From Ruminococcaceae bacterium UBA1425 (GTDB lineage: Bacteria > Bacillota > Clostridia > Oscillospirales > Acutalibacteraceae): a stretch of DNA of 64,000 nucleotides. The position numbers and the translations under genes are program-made. Every line of letters starts with the position of its first letter. The first letter of the stretch is position 1. Shown piece by piece: positions 34,240 to 42,933 of this stretch. The DNA lies in the NCBI GenBank assembly GCA_002329365.1, contig DCUB01000012.1, forward strand, positions 1-64,000. Reading direction: 5' to 3'. The notes under the pieces are model-generated. The model made no database searches. It saw only the letters and a program-made list of their open reading frames with translations, and was not told the origin of the DNA.

Positions 34240-34259
34240 GGAACGGTCTTGACCGTTCC
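34240..34259. repeat. GGAACGGTC palindrome
   Basis: A perfect 20-base hairpin GGAACGGTCTTGACCGTTCC between prfA and the aldose epimerase gene, of the same kind as those near 9.6, 37.3 and 41.8 kb. Confidence 0.8.
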
Positions 34260-34326
34260 GCAAGGTTAGATGTATCTTTCAACGCACGAACACGGCGCGA
34301 AAGTCAAAACCGAAAGGATAGTTTTC

Positions 34327-35373
34327 ATGAGCATTGAAAAAAGCTTTTTCGGCACAACAAAGGACGGCGGGGAAGTATATAATTACGATATAATAAATGC
34401 CGGCGGCTCGCGCGCGGGTATCATAACCTACGGTGGCACTTTATGCTCTCTGCTCGTGCCCGATAAAAACGGAGTGCTGACAGACGTACTGCTCGGCTTT
34501 GACGACATGGAGGGGCACGAGGAGCGTTCTGCGTATCAGGGTCAGCTTGTGGGCAGATACGCAAACAGGCTCGTAAACGGCTCCTTTACGGTAAACGGCA
34601 TAAAAATTGAAGTAACAAAAAACGAAAACGGCGAAACATGCCTTCACGGCGGCGGCGAGCTTTCACACGCAGTGTGGACGGCGGAAATTGCCGGCGAAAA
34701 CTCCCTGCGGCTTACATATACGGGCGCCGACAATAAAGAGGGCTTCCCCGGCGTGTTCACGGCGGAGGTTTTATACACCTTTACGGACGAAAACGAGATT
34801 ATTATAGATTACAGGGCGTCCTGCACGGAGGATACCGTTATAAACCTCACAAACCACGCATATTTTAACCTCGCGGGCTTTGACGGCGGCGACGTGCTTG
34901 ACCACGAGCTTTCGATAGACGCGGATTACTTCACGCCCACCGACAAAAAGAGCATACCGACGGGCGAAATAAGGGCTGTCGGCGGCACGGCGTTCGACTT
35001 CAGAAACCTTAAGCCCATAGGTCTTGATATAGGCGCCAATGACGAACAGCTTATAAGCTGCAGGGGCTACGACCACAATTTCTGCCTTAACAAAAGACCT
35101 GCCGGCGCTCCCGCCGCCCGCGTAAGATGTCCGCGTTCGGGAATATCAATGGAGATGTTCACAGACATGCCGGGCGTTCAGCTTTACACGGGCAACTTCC
35201 TTGACGGGGAAAAAGGGAAGGGTGGCACACCTGTGAACAAACACGCCGGCTTCTGCCTTGAAACACAGTTTTATCCCGACACGCCGAACCACTTAAATTT
35301 TCCGCAGTGTACCTTTTTGCGCGGCGAATTATTCGTTTCGCGCACGTCATATAAATTTTACTCAGACCGATAA
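34327..35373 (+). CDS. galM: Aldose 1-epimerase
   Basis: A 348-residue mutarotase that interconverts alpha and beta forms of hexoses. Family motifs are GRYANRLVNGSFTVNG (about 80), CLHGGGELSHAVW (about 105, with the substrate-binding His), NLTNHAYFNLAG (about 178, catalytic His), and a late FCLETQFYPDTPNH holding the catalytic Glu. The start at 34327 follows GAAAGGA; an earlier in-frame start at 34270 lies in the repeat region. It begins a sugar-gene run with ThuA and a Gfo/Idh/MocA enzyme, 12 bases from the next. Confidence 0.9.
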   Translation: MSIEKSFFGTTKDGGEVYNYDIINAGGSRAGIITYGGTLCSLLVPDKNGVLTDVLLGFDDMEGHEERSAYQGQLVGRYANRLVNGSFTVNGIKIEVTKNENGETCLHGGGELSHAVWTAEIAGENSLRLTYTGADNKEGFPGVFTAEVLYTFTDENEIIIDYRASCTEDTVINLTNHAYFNLAGFDGGDVLDHELSIDADYFTPTDKKSIPTGEIRAVGGTAFDFRNLKPIGLDIGANDEQLISCRGYDHNFCLNKRPAGAPAARVRCPRSGISMEMFTDMPGVQLYTGNFLDGEKGKGGTPVNKHAGFCLETQFYPDTPNHLNFPQCTFLRGELFVSRTSYKFYSDR

Positions 35374-35385
35374 GGAGATGTGTCA

Positions 35386-36108
35386 ATGAAAAAGGCGCTT
35401 ATATTCAGAGGCGGATGGGACGGTCACGAGCCGCTGCTTGTGTCCGAAAGATTCGCCGGCATCCTGCGGGGCGAGGGCTTCGATGTCGACATTCACGACG
35501 ACCAGGATATCTTAGGCAACCTCGATTACCTCATGGGGCTGGACCTCATAATCCCCTGCTGGACAGGCGGAGAAATCAACGGCGATTACACGAAAAATGT
35601 GGCAAAGGCAGTCGGTGCGGGAGTAGGCATGGCCGGCTGTCACGGCGGAATGTGCGACGCGTTCCGTAAAGACACCGAATGGCAGTTCATTACGGGAGGT
35701 CAGTGGGTAAGCCACCCGGGCGGCGACGGCGTTGAGTACACCGTCAACGTCATCCGTTCCTCAAGCCCCATTGTAGAGGGAATAGAGGACTTCCTTGTCT
35801 GGAGCGAGCAGTATTATCTTCATGTAGATCCCGCCGTAGAGGTGCTCGCGACAACACGATTTCCTGTCGTGAACTATTACCACATTTCAAACAAGCCGGT
35901 TGACATGCCCGTCGTATGGACAAAGTACTGGGGCAACGGGCGCGTGTTTTACTCGTCGCTCGGTCACCACGATGACGTGTTCGACAAGTCGCCGTCGGCA
36001 CAAATCATAATGACGCGCGGCATGCTGTGGGCGGCGGAAGGTAAGGAATACGCCGTTAAAAACGGTCTTACCACCGAGAGATTTGAAAGCAAAGCAAAAA
36101 TGTATTAA
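35386..36108 (+). CDS. ThuA-domain protein
   Basis: A 240-residue protein of the ThuA (trehalose-utilisation) family with a class I glutamine-amidotransferase-like fold. Seen: ALIFRGGWDGHEPL at the start, AGVGMAGCHGGMCDAF (about 83-98, with a Cys-His in the place where ThuA has GLHG), and GNGRVFYSSLGHHDDVF (about 185). ThuA proteins occur in sugar loci beside Gfo/Idh/MocA oxidoreductases, as here, and related enzymes help convert 3-keto-sugars; the reaction in this case is not known. The start is 35386, eight bases from AAGGAG. Confidence 0.85.
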   Translation: MKKALIFRGGWDGHEPLLVSERFAGILRGEGFDVDIHDDQDILGNLDYLMGLDLIIPCWTGGEINGDYTKNVAKAVGAGVGMAGCHGGMCDAFRKDTEWQFITGGQWVSHPGGDGVEYTVNVIRSSSPIVEGIEDFLVWSEQYYLHVDPAVEVLATTRFPVVNYYHISNKPVDMPVVWTKYWGNGRVFYSSLGHHDDVFDKSPSAQIIMTRGMLWAAEGKEYAVKNGLTTERFESKAKMY

Positions 36109-36126
36109 TAGAAAGAAGGGCTATAA

Positions 36127-37227
36127 ATGATAAAAATCGGTTTTGTAGGCGTCGGAGACATAAGCGGAATTTACCTCAAAAACATCACGGGGCTTTTCGG
36201 CGAGATTGAGATTGCGGGCATCTGCGACCTTGTCCGCGAAAAGGCGGAGCGCGCGGCGGAAAAGTACAACATCAAAAAAATCTACAAGGATATGTACGAG
36301 CTTTTTGCAGACCCCGAGGTTGATATTGTCCTCAATATCACAAGGCCTTACGAGCATTTCGGCGTTTCCAAGGCGGCTCTTGAGGCGGGAAAAAACGTAT
36401 ATTCCGAAAAGCCTCTGGCGGCGACGCTTGAGGAGGGCAGAATACTTAAAAAGCTTGCCGACGAAAAGGGGCTTTTCCTCGGCGGAGCGCCCGACACCTT
36501 CCTCGGCGCGGGCATACAGACCTGCCGCAGGCTGATTGACGACGGCTATATCGGAACTCCCGTCGGCGCGGCGGCGTTTATGATTTGCCGCGGACACGAA
36601 AGCTGGCATCCCGACCCCGAGTTTTATTACAAGCACGGCGGCGGGCCGATGTTCGACATGGGACCGTATTATCTTACAGCTCTCGTCAACCTCCTGGGGC
36701 CCGTCGAGTCCGTAATGGGCATGTCAAAGATATCCTACCCCGAAAGAATGATTACGAGCGAGCGGCTTAACGGCACGATTATAAAGGTTGACGTACCCAC
36801 ATATATTACGGGCATACTTAAGTTCAGGAGCGGCGCTGTCGGCACCATATTCACAACCTTCGACGTCAAGTACACCGAAGGAGCGCGCCTTGAGGTTTAC
36901 GGCTCAAAAGGAACGCTGAACGTTCCCGACCCGAACGGCTTCGGCGGCCCCGTCAAGCTCCTGCGCATGGAGGAAAAGGAATACAGGGATATGCCGCTTT
37001 GCTTCAGCTACAGCGAAAACAGCCGCGCCCTCGGCCTTGCCGACATGGCAAAGGCCATCGAGACGGGCAGGCGTTTCCGCGCAAACAGCCGCCAGACGCT
37101 TCATGTGCTTGAAATCATGAGCGCCATAGATACTTCGTCGAAGGAAGGCAGGCTTGTTAAAATCGAGTCCGATTACGAGCCTGAGGCGCCGATGGCAAAC
37201 CCCGACAGAATAGGATACCTTGATTAA
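36127..37227 (+). CDS. Gfo/Idh/MocA-family oxidoreductase
   Basis: A 366-residue NAD(P)-dependent dehydrogenase. The N-terminal Rossmann fold shows IGFVGVGDISGIYL, and the family motif is KNVYSEKPLAATLEEG (the EKP lysine near residue 96). The substrate domain holds GHESWHPDPEFYYKHGGGPMFDMGPYYLTAL. Such enzymes oxidise or reduce sugars and inositols, often at C3. It follows ThuA by 18 bases with an AAAGAAGGG site, so the pair probably acts on one sugar. The substrate is unknown. Confidence 0.9.
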   Translation: MIKIGFVGVGDISGIYLKNITGLFGEIEIAGICDLVREKAERAAEKYNIKKIYKDMYELFADPEVDIVLNITRPYEHFGVSKAALEAGKNVYSEKPLAATLEEGRILKKLADEKGLFLGGAPDTFLGAGIQTCRRLIDDGYIGTPVGAAAFMICRGHESWHPDPEFYYKHGGGPMFDMGPYYLTALVNLLGPVESVMGMSKISYPERMITSERLNGTIIKVDVPTYITGILKFRSGAVGTIFTTFDVKYTEGARLEVYGSKGTLNVPDPNGFGGPVKLLRMEEKEYRDMPLCFSYSENSRALGLADMAKAIETGRRFRANSRQTLHVLEIMSAIDTSSKEGRLVKIESDYEPEAPMANPDRIGYLD

Positions 37228-37278
37228 AAGCCGCCGCAAAATTATCATTTTCGTGGCTGCATCAACGATGTATATTTC

Positions 37279-37411
37279 GGAACGGTCAAGACCGTTCCCT
37301 ACAAATGTTTTTTCCTATCTTCGGAAGACAACGTGTAGGGATTTGTTTTGACCGTTCTCGGTTTTGATGACGAATATCATTTTTTGCGCAGGAAACGGTC
37401 CTGACCGTTCC
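37279..37411. repeat. Palindrome cluster
   Basis: GGAACGGTCAAGACCGTTCC at 37279-37298 (followed by CTAC), a decayed half with GTAGGGA and TGACCGTTC at 37335-37357, and GGAAACGGTCCTGACCGTTCC at 37391-37411. The 37228-37494 gap holds no supported gene. Confidence 0.78.
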
Positions 37412-37494
37412 GCAAAAGAGTTTTTTAAACAAACCTTGTTTTGTTTCGAGGAATTGTCCGAGGTTAATGTCGGGGTAATTGTTCACTCTTTGTA

Positions 37495-37524
37495 TTGACA
37501 AGCCGCATATCAAAAAGGTATTAT
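37495..37524 (+). promoter_or_regulatory. Promoter of the ABC ATPase operon
   Basis: TTGACA (37495-37500), an 18-base spacer and TATTAT (37519-37524). About 85 bases of leader follow before the start codon. No clear metal-regulator operator is recognised. Confidence 0.65.
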
Positions 37525-37619
37525 TAACATGAGTATTTTTGTGTAATCGCGGGAATACAACGCATAACATGTTAGTTTCTGATGCAAAATGCTGCGGCGC
37601 TGAGGGAGGCATTTTAATA

Positions 37620-38330
37620 ATGACGCTCATAAGGTGCAATAACGCGTCCTTCGGCTACGAGGGCAATATTGTTCTTTCAAACGTCAGCTTTTATACCGAT
37701 TCCGGCGACTACCTTTGCATAGTCGGCGAAAACGGTTCGGGCAAAAGCACCCTTATTAAGGGGCTTCTCGGCCTGAAATCACCCGTTTCCGGCACTGTCG
37801 AAACGTGCGGCGGGCTAAAGCCCGACGAAATAGGATATCTCCCCCAGCAGACGACGGCGCAAAAGAATTTCCCCGCAAGCGTCTATGAGGTTGTTCTTTC
37901 GGGAAGGCTCAACAGCATAAAAAGGCGCCCTTTTTACTCAAAGGAGGACAAGCGTTCGGCGCTCAACATTCTTGAAACAATGGGTATGGCGGACTACAAG
38001 AACCATTGCTACCACGAGCTTTCCGGCGGGCAGCAGCAGCGCGTGCTGCTCGCGCGCGCTCTGTGCGCCACAAAAAAGCTTCTGCTGCTCGACGAGCCTG
38101 TCGCAGGGCTTGACCCGCCGGCTACTATGGAGCTTTACAGGCTTGTCCGGAGAATTAACGGTGAGCTCGGCATAACAGTCATCATGGTGTCGCACGATAT
38201 ACACGCCGCCGTAAAATACGCAAGCCACATACTACATCTCGGCAACGAGCAGCTTTTCTTCGGAACGGCCGGGGAATATATAAAAAGCGAGTACGGCAGA
38301 CAGTTTTTGGGAGGCACGGATATTGATTAG
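37620..38330 (+). CDS. ABC transporter ATPase, zinc/manganese type, orphan
   Basis: A 236-residue ATPase: Walker A GENGSGKST (about 38-46), signature LSGGQQQR (about 134-141), Walker B LLLLDEP (about 154-160), and a switch His in VSHDIHAA. The pattern GYLPQQTTAQKNFPASVYEVVLSG is typical of ZnuC/MntB ATPases that energise zinc or manganese uptake. No permease or binding protein is adjacent, so its partners must lie elsewhere or it serves another membrane protein. The start at 37620 has GGGAGG ten bases upstream. Its stop overlaps the next gene by eight bases. Confidence 0.85.
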   Translation: MTLIRCNNASFGYEGNIVLSNVSFYTDSGDYLCIVGENGSGKSTLIKGLLGLKSPVSGTVETCGGLKPDEIGYLPQQTTAQKNFPASVYEVVLSGRLNSIKRRPFYSKEDKRSALNILETMGMADYKNHCYHELSGGQQQRVLLARALCATKKLLLLDEPVAGLDPPATMELYRLVRRINGELGITVIMVSHDIHAAVKYASHILHLGNEQLFFGTAGEYIKSEYGRQFLGGTDID

Positions 38331-39615
38331 TCATATGGGCGCAGCGTCAAACCAGCCGACGTGGCTTAAGCTTGACAACGCGGGAAAGATATTCCCGGGG
38401 CAGAACACGTCAAAGTGGTCAAACATTTTCAGGGTTACGGTCGTTCTGAAGGACGCCGTCGACCCCGATATACTTTCGCAGGCTGTTCGCGACACGCTGC
38501 CGCGCTTTCCGTGCTTCGACGTCCGCATACGGCGGGGGTTTTTCTGGTATTATTTCGAGAAAAACCCGAAGCCAGCGCCGCCCGTAATGCCCGACATAAA
38601 AAACCCCTGCTATCGTGTGAATTTCCGTGAAAACGACGGTTTTCTGTTCAGGGTCTACTACCGCGAGAACAGAATCTCGATAGATTTCTACCACGCGCTT
38701 TCCGACGCCTACGGCGCTTCCCGGCTGCTCTCCACCATAACCGCGCAATACCTGCGGCTTTGCGGCCACGATATCCCGCCGGGCGAGAGCGTGCTTTCGC
38801 TTGAAGAACCGGCTTCCCCCGAAGAGCTTGAGGACTCCTACCGCAAATACGCAAGCTCAAAGGCAAAGAGCAAACGCGGCGGAAAACTCGTCTACCACGC
38901 GAAGGGCACGCGTATGCCTCCGCATACGATGAACATCACAACAGGCTTTATGCCTGTCGACAAGGTGAAGGCAAAGGCGTTTGAGTATAACGTCACCGTA
39001 ACCGAGCTTCTTGCCGCCGTGCTTCTGTTCATCCACTACGAAAAGCAGAAAAAGGAGCGCCGGAGGCAAAGGCCGCTCGTAATCCAGATACCCGTCAATC
39101 TAAGGGGCGTATTCCCCTCAAAAACACTGCGGAACTTTTCACTGTGGTACTCCGTCTGCATTGACCCGAACATGGGTGAGTACACCTTCGAGGACATTTT
39201 AAGGCACGTTTCCCTGTCGCTGCGCCTTACGAATAACGAAAAAACGCTGAACGCGATGATAACCGCAAACATGAAGGTGGAAAGCAACCCGGCAATGAGG
39301 TTCCTGCCGCTGTTCGTGAAGGATCCCGCAATTGGGCTTACTTTTATGATAACGCGCGAACTGACGTCCACCACCGTCGTGTCAAACCTCGGTGTTATGA
39401 AGGTGCCGGCGGAAATGGAGCAGTTTGTGGACAAGTTTATTCTTGTAAACTGCCCCGGCGTCAGAAACGGCGGGCGCTGCGCAGCCGTAAGCTTTAAAAA
39501 CACCCTCGCGCTTACGTTTTCAAATATTTTCGTCGAGAGCTGTCTTGAGCGCGATTTTTTCAGGATGTTCGTGAAAATGGGCATACCCGTAAAAATAGAA
39601 AGCAACAGGGAATAA
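38323..39615 (+). CDS. Acyltransferase of the condensation/alcohol-acetyltransferase fold
   Basis: A 430-residue protein with the chloramphenicol-acetyltransferase-like fold of PapA, condensation and alcohol acetyltransferase domains. The key motif is HALSDA (about residues 125-130), fitting HxxxD, where the last position is usually Gly; a later IPVNLRGVFPSKTLRNFS resembles the DxxGR-side region. It should transfer an acyl group from a thioester to an alcohol or amine. TTG at 38323 is preferred because GGGAGG is eight bases upstream; ATG at 38335 is 20 bases away. It overlaps the ABC gene and precedes a small membrane protein and a GH13 enzyme. Product unknown. Confidence 0.75.
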   Translation: MISHMGAASNQPTWLKLDNAGKIFPGQNTSKWSNIFRVTVVLKDAVDPDILSQAVRDTLPRFPCFDVRIRRGFFWYYFEKNPKPAPPVMPDIKNPCYRVNFRENDGFLFRVYYRENRISIDFYHALSDAYGASRLLSTITAQYLRLCGHDIPPGESVLSLEEPASPEELEDSYRKYASSKAKSKRGGKLVYHAKGTRMPPHTMNITTGFMPVDKVKAKAFEYNVTVTELLAAVLLFIHYEKQKKERRRQRPLVIQIPVNLRGVFPSKTLRNFSLWYSVCIDPNMGEYTFEDILRHVSLSLRLTNNEKTLNAMITANMKVESNPAMRFLPLFVKDPAIGLTFMITRELTSTTVVSNLGVMKVPAEMEQFVDKFILVNCPGVRNGGRCAAVSFKNTLALTFSNIFVESCLERDFFRMFVKMGIPVKIESNRE

Positions 39616-39643
39616 AGCGGACAAAAAACGGGAGGTGAAGCGC

Positions 39644-39844
39644 ATGATATTTAAGTCCAAGGAAGAAGGCAAATTTGCCTTTAAAAAATATTACTCCCGC
39701 GGGCAGAGGACGTACGCCGAGCGTATGCGCAGGCGTCTTATCGTGCGCCGTCTTCTCATGTCTTTTTTGTTCATTCTTGTTTTTTTGCTCGGCTTTTTCA
39801 TCATGTCGCTTCTGCTCGACATATCTTCGCTGCCGCCTTCATAA
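39644..39844 (+). CDS. Small single-pass membrane protein
   Basis: A 66-residue protein: basic, Lys/Arg-rich N-terminal half (KYYSRGQRTYAERMRRR), then one membrane helix (about 36-60, LLMSFLFILVFLLGFFIMSLLL). Positive-inside rules predict a cytoplasmic N-terminus. GGGAGG eight bases upstream fixes the start at 39644. No family recognised. It sits between the acyltransferase and GH13 genes in the same direction. Confidence 0.65.
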   Translation: MIFKSKEEGKFAFKKYYSRGQRTYAERMRRRLIVRRLLMSFLFILVFLLGFFIMSLLLDISSLPPS

Positions 39845-39880
39845 AACGGCGCCGGCAACAAGGCAAACCCCGGAGGAAAC

Positions 39881-41749
39881 ATGCATTATATACCTTTTAA
39901 TTCAAGAAAATCATATCATAAAACGCCCTTCGGAGCCGTCGGCTCCGGGGATGACGTAACGCTCAGGGTGATACTGCCCCGTGAATTTCAGTGCAGGGCA
40001 GTCTGGCTCGTCGTTCACCGCGACGACAGGCGCGATTGGAGCTATTTCCCCTTTTCATGGGAATGCATGGAGGGCTGCGGCGAGGAATGGTGGCGGATAA
40101 CGTACACGCCCGACTCGCCCGGTCTTTACTGGTATCACTTTGAATACGACACCGACTGGGGGCGCGTGCGCATAAACTGCGCAGGCGGCGGCATCGGCCG
40201 GATAAACGGCGAAAACGCGGACTGGCAGCTTACGGTTTACGACAAAAAAACCAAGTCCCCTGTTTGGCTGAAGGGCGGCGTGATATATCAGATTTTCCCC
40301 GACCGCTTTTTTTCCTCCGGCGAGCCTAAAAAAAACGTGCCTTCTGACAGGATAATCCGCTCCGACTGGGGCGGCGAGCCGATGTGGGAGCCTGACGGCA
40401 GGGGCAGGATATCAAAATACGACTATTTCGGCGGCGACCTCAAAGGAATAGAGCAAAAGCTCCCCTACCTTCAGTCGCTCGGCATCACATGTATTTATCT
40501 GAACCCGATTTTCGAGGCGCACTCAAACCACCGCTACGACGTCGCCGATTACATGAAAATCGACCCGCTGCTCGGCACCGAGGAGGATTTTAAAGATCTT
40601 TGCGCCGCCGCGCGCGACCGCGGCATACGAATCGTTCTCGACGGCGTTTTCAGCCACACCGGCGCCGACAGCGTTTACTTCAACAAGCGCGGCAGGTACG
40701 GCTCGGGCGGGGCTTACAACTCAAAAAAGTCCGAATATTACAGTTGGTACAAGTTCCGCAGATGGCCCGACGATTATGTAAGCTGGTGGGACATTGACAT
40801 TCTGCCCGAGGTCAACGAGGAGGACGAAAGCTATCTCGATTTTATCGCGGGCAGAGGCGGCGTTCTCGAAAAGTGGATGGACGCGGGAGCATCGGGCTTT
40901 AGAATTGACGTCGCCGACGAGCTTCCGGACAAGCTGCTCGACCGCGTGTATGAAACTGTCAAACGAAAAAACCTCGACGCGTATATTGTCGGCGAGGTCT
41001 GGGAGGACGCGTCGAACAAATACAGCTACGGCAAACGCCGCCGATATCTTTTAGGCGGACAGATGGACTCCGTTATGAACTATCCGTTTGCCGACGCTGT
41101 TCTGAGCTTTGTCAAAACAGGATGCGCCGAAGTTTTTATGGATAAGATAATTACCGTGCTCGAAAATTACCCGCGCGAGGTTGTGGACACGCTTATGAAT
41201 CACATAGGCACACACGACACGGTAAGGGCTGTTACACTTCTTGCAAAAAGCGAAAAAGCGGAACGTTCTCCCCAAAAAAGAAGCCCCGAAAGGCTGACGA
41301 TAGAGCAGCTCGAAAAGGGCATAGCGCTTTTGAAGGCCGCCAGCACTCTGCAGTTTACGCTGCCCGGCGTGCCGTCAGTTTACTACGGCGACGAGGCGGG
41401 GCTGGACGGCGGCGCCGACCCGTACAACAGGCGCTGCTACCCGTGGGACCATGAAGACGGCGGGCTGCTGCGCCATTATACGGAGCTTTCGCGTATACGG
41501 CGCGAACACCCCTGCTTTATCGACGGAGAGTTTGTACCCATTTCCGCCGCATTGGGCTGTGTCGCGTACGCGAGGATAAAGGACGGCGGCGGCGTAATAG
41601 TAATAGCAAACATGAACTGCCACGAAATTGAATATTATCTGCCGCCCGAGTGGCACGGAGCGCGTCTGCTGCTCGGCGGAACCGGATGCGACGGCTCCAC
41701 GGTTAAGCTCGGCGCGGCCGCAGCCGCTGTTTTAGACGTTAGATGTTAG
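39881..41749 (+). CDS. GH13 alpha-glucan hydrolase (neopullulanase/cyclomaltodextrinase-like)
   Basis: A 622-residue cytoplasmic enzyme (no signal peptide) acting on alpha-glucans. An N-terminal beta-sandwich (about 1-120) precedes the barrel, as in neopullulanases. Barrel motifs: GGVIYQIFPDRF (about 133), LDGVFSHTG (about 252), GFRIDVADE with nucleophile Asp343, IVGEVWED with acid Glu372, and NHIGTHDT with Asp446. GGAGG is five bases before the ATG. The last five codons and the stop lie in a TTAGACG repeat, so the native C-terminus (LDVRC) is partly made by the repeat. Confidence 0.9.
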   Translation: MHYIPFNSRKSYHKTPFGAVGSGDDVTLRVILPREFQCRAVWLVVHRDDRRDWSYFPFSWECMEGCGEEWWRITYTPDSPGLYWYHFEYDTDWGRVRINCAGGGIGRINGENADWQLTVYDKKTKSPVWLKGGVIYQIFPDRFFSSGEPKKNVPSDRIIRSDWGGEPMWEPDGRGRISKYDYFGGDLKGIEQKLPYLQSLGITCIYLNPIFEAHSNHRYDVADYMKIDPLLGTEEDFKDLCAAARDRGIRIVLDGVFSHTGADSVYFNKRGRYGSGGAYNSKKSEYYSWYKFRRWPDDYVSWWDIDILPEVNEEDESYLDFIAGRGGVLEKWMDAGASGFRIDVADELPDKLLDRVYETVKRKNLDAYIVGEVWEDASNKYSYGKRRRYLLGGQMDSVMNYPFADAVLSFVKTGCAEVFMDKIITVLENYPREVVDTLMNHIGTHDTVRAVTLLAKSEKAERSPQKRSPERLTIEQLEKGIALLKAASTLQFTLPGVPSVYYGDEAGLDGGADPYNRRCYPWDHEDGGLLRHYTELSRIRREHPCFIDGEFVPISAALGCVAYARIKDGGGVIVIANMNCHEIEYYLPPEWHGARLLLGGTGCDGSTVKLGAAAAAVLDVRC

Positions 41750-41766
41750 ACGTTAGACGTTAAACG
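41732..41766. repeat. TTAGACG heptamer array over the GH13 stop
   Basis: Five tandem units (TTAGACG, TTAGATG, TTAGACG, TTAGACG, TTAAACG). The second and third supply the codons for the end of the GH13 protein and its TAG stop. Confidence 0.85.
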
Positions 41767-41789
41767 TTCAAGGTTTGTCTGTAATACGC

Positions 41790-41939
41790 GGAACGGTCAG
41801 GCCCGTTCCCTAAGTGCTTAAACTTTATGAGTGAACCACACAGACTGCGGCGTGTTTTACTCGGAACGCATAAATGCGTTCTCTACGAACATTCTCAATA
41901 TTTGCCGTCCGGAAAGCAGGGAACGGATTCATCCGTTCC
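41790..41939. repeat. Palindrome cluster
   Basis: GGAACGGTCAGGCCCGTTCC (41790-41809, followed by CTAA), GGAACGCATAAATGCGTTCT (41863-41882, followed by CTACG) and GGAACGGATTCATCCGTTCC (41920-41939). Three palindromes with different arms in one gap. The rest of 41767-42049 shows no supported gene. Confidence 0.8.
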
Positions 41940-42049
41940 GTGAAAAGTATGAACTGAATTGTCTTAAGTAAACTCACATAATACCGTTCCATACAAAAAA
42001 ACGACGGTTGTTTTATTGTTATATACGGACATTAAAAGGAATTGAAAAA

Positions 42050-42922
42050 ATGAGCAGAAAAAGCAAGTTTTCATTTAAAACCGAAAAGGAAAGGCAGCGG
42101 CAGAAAACAAAGAGGTTCCTTGTCGGGTTCTTCTCGTTTCTGATTGCTTTCGCGTGCTTTTCAACCCTTTATCTTCTCATAACATACGACTTCGATCTCT
42201 CTCCCCTTCTTAACGCCCGGGGCGAGGAGGAAACGTCCGAGCCTACGGAGCCTGTGAGCGAATTCGCAAAGGAGGTTACTCCCCTTCATTTCCTGCTTTT
42301 CTGTACAAACAGCGAGGTTTCGGAGCTGCGCTTCGTCGTCGTTGTAAGAGTCGACATGAACAAAAAGGTATTTACGGTCTGTTCGCTTTCAGAGAACGAA
42401 AGGGTATCGGTCGACGGCGTGAACGAAACCTTTCTGCAACATTATCTAAACGGGGGAGCAAAGCGGCTTGTCACCGCGGTTGAGAGGTTCAACGGAATTA
42501 AGATTGACAGATATATATCATCGTCCGACAACGGCTTTAAAAAGGCCGTCAACAGTATTGGTCAGTTCAGGCTGACGCTTAACGAACAGATAAACTACCG
42601 CAACGGCGACTTTTCCGTTATGTTTATCGAGGGCGAACAAAAGCTGCGTGGAGACGACCTGCTGAAATATCTGCGCTACTGCAAATTTATCGGCGACGAG
42701 GGGCTTGACCTTCAGGCGAAAACCGTCGGAATGATGCTCACGCAATACATCAGCAACGAAAACCTTTCAAAGAGCGACGCTCTTTTCTCGTCCGTTATCA
42801 ACAACGTCGAAAGCAATATAACGGTAATGGATTTCAAGTCCGCCGCGCAGGCGCTCAGCTTCATAGCGCAGACGGGCTTTAAAACAGAAACGGTCGCTTA
42901 CTTCAAGTCGACTGTCGGCTGA
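42050..42922 (+). CDS. Divergent LCP-like membrane protein
   Basis: A 290-residue protein with a basic N-terminus (about 1-25), one membrane helix (about 27-47) and an outer domain. That domain follows the LytR-CpsA-Psr outline: FLLFCTNSEVSELRFVVVVRVDMNKKVFTVCSLSENERV, then RLVTAVERFNGIKIDRYISSS, and a final stretch resembling the LCP end. The catalytic Asp and the PRD-like arginine motif present in the LCP protein at 17.4-18.8 kb are missing here, so it may be inactive, regulatory or a different relative. AAAAGGA supports the ATG at 42050. It precedes the folate genes by 11 bases. Confidence 0.65.
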   Translation: MSRKSKFSFKTEKERQRQKTKRFLVGFFSFLIAFACFSTLYLLITYDFDLSPLLNARGEEETSEPTEPVSEFAKEVTPLHFLLFCTNSEVSELRFVVVVRVDMNKKVFTVCSLSENERVSVDGVNETFLQHYLNGGAKRLVTAVERFNGIKIDRYISSSDNGFKKAVNSIGQFRLTLNEQINYRNGDFSVMFIEGEQKLRGDDLLKYLRYCKFIGDEGLDLQAKTVGMMLTQYISNENLSKSDALFSSVINNVESNITVMDFKSAAQALSFIAQTGFKTETVAYFKSTVG

Positions 42923-42933
42923 CGGAGGAAAAA

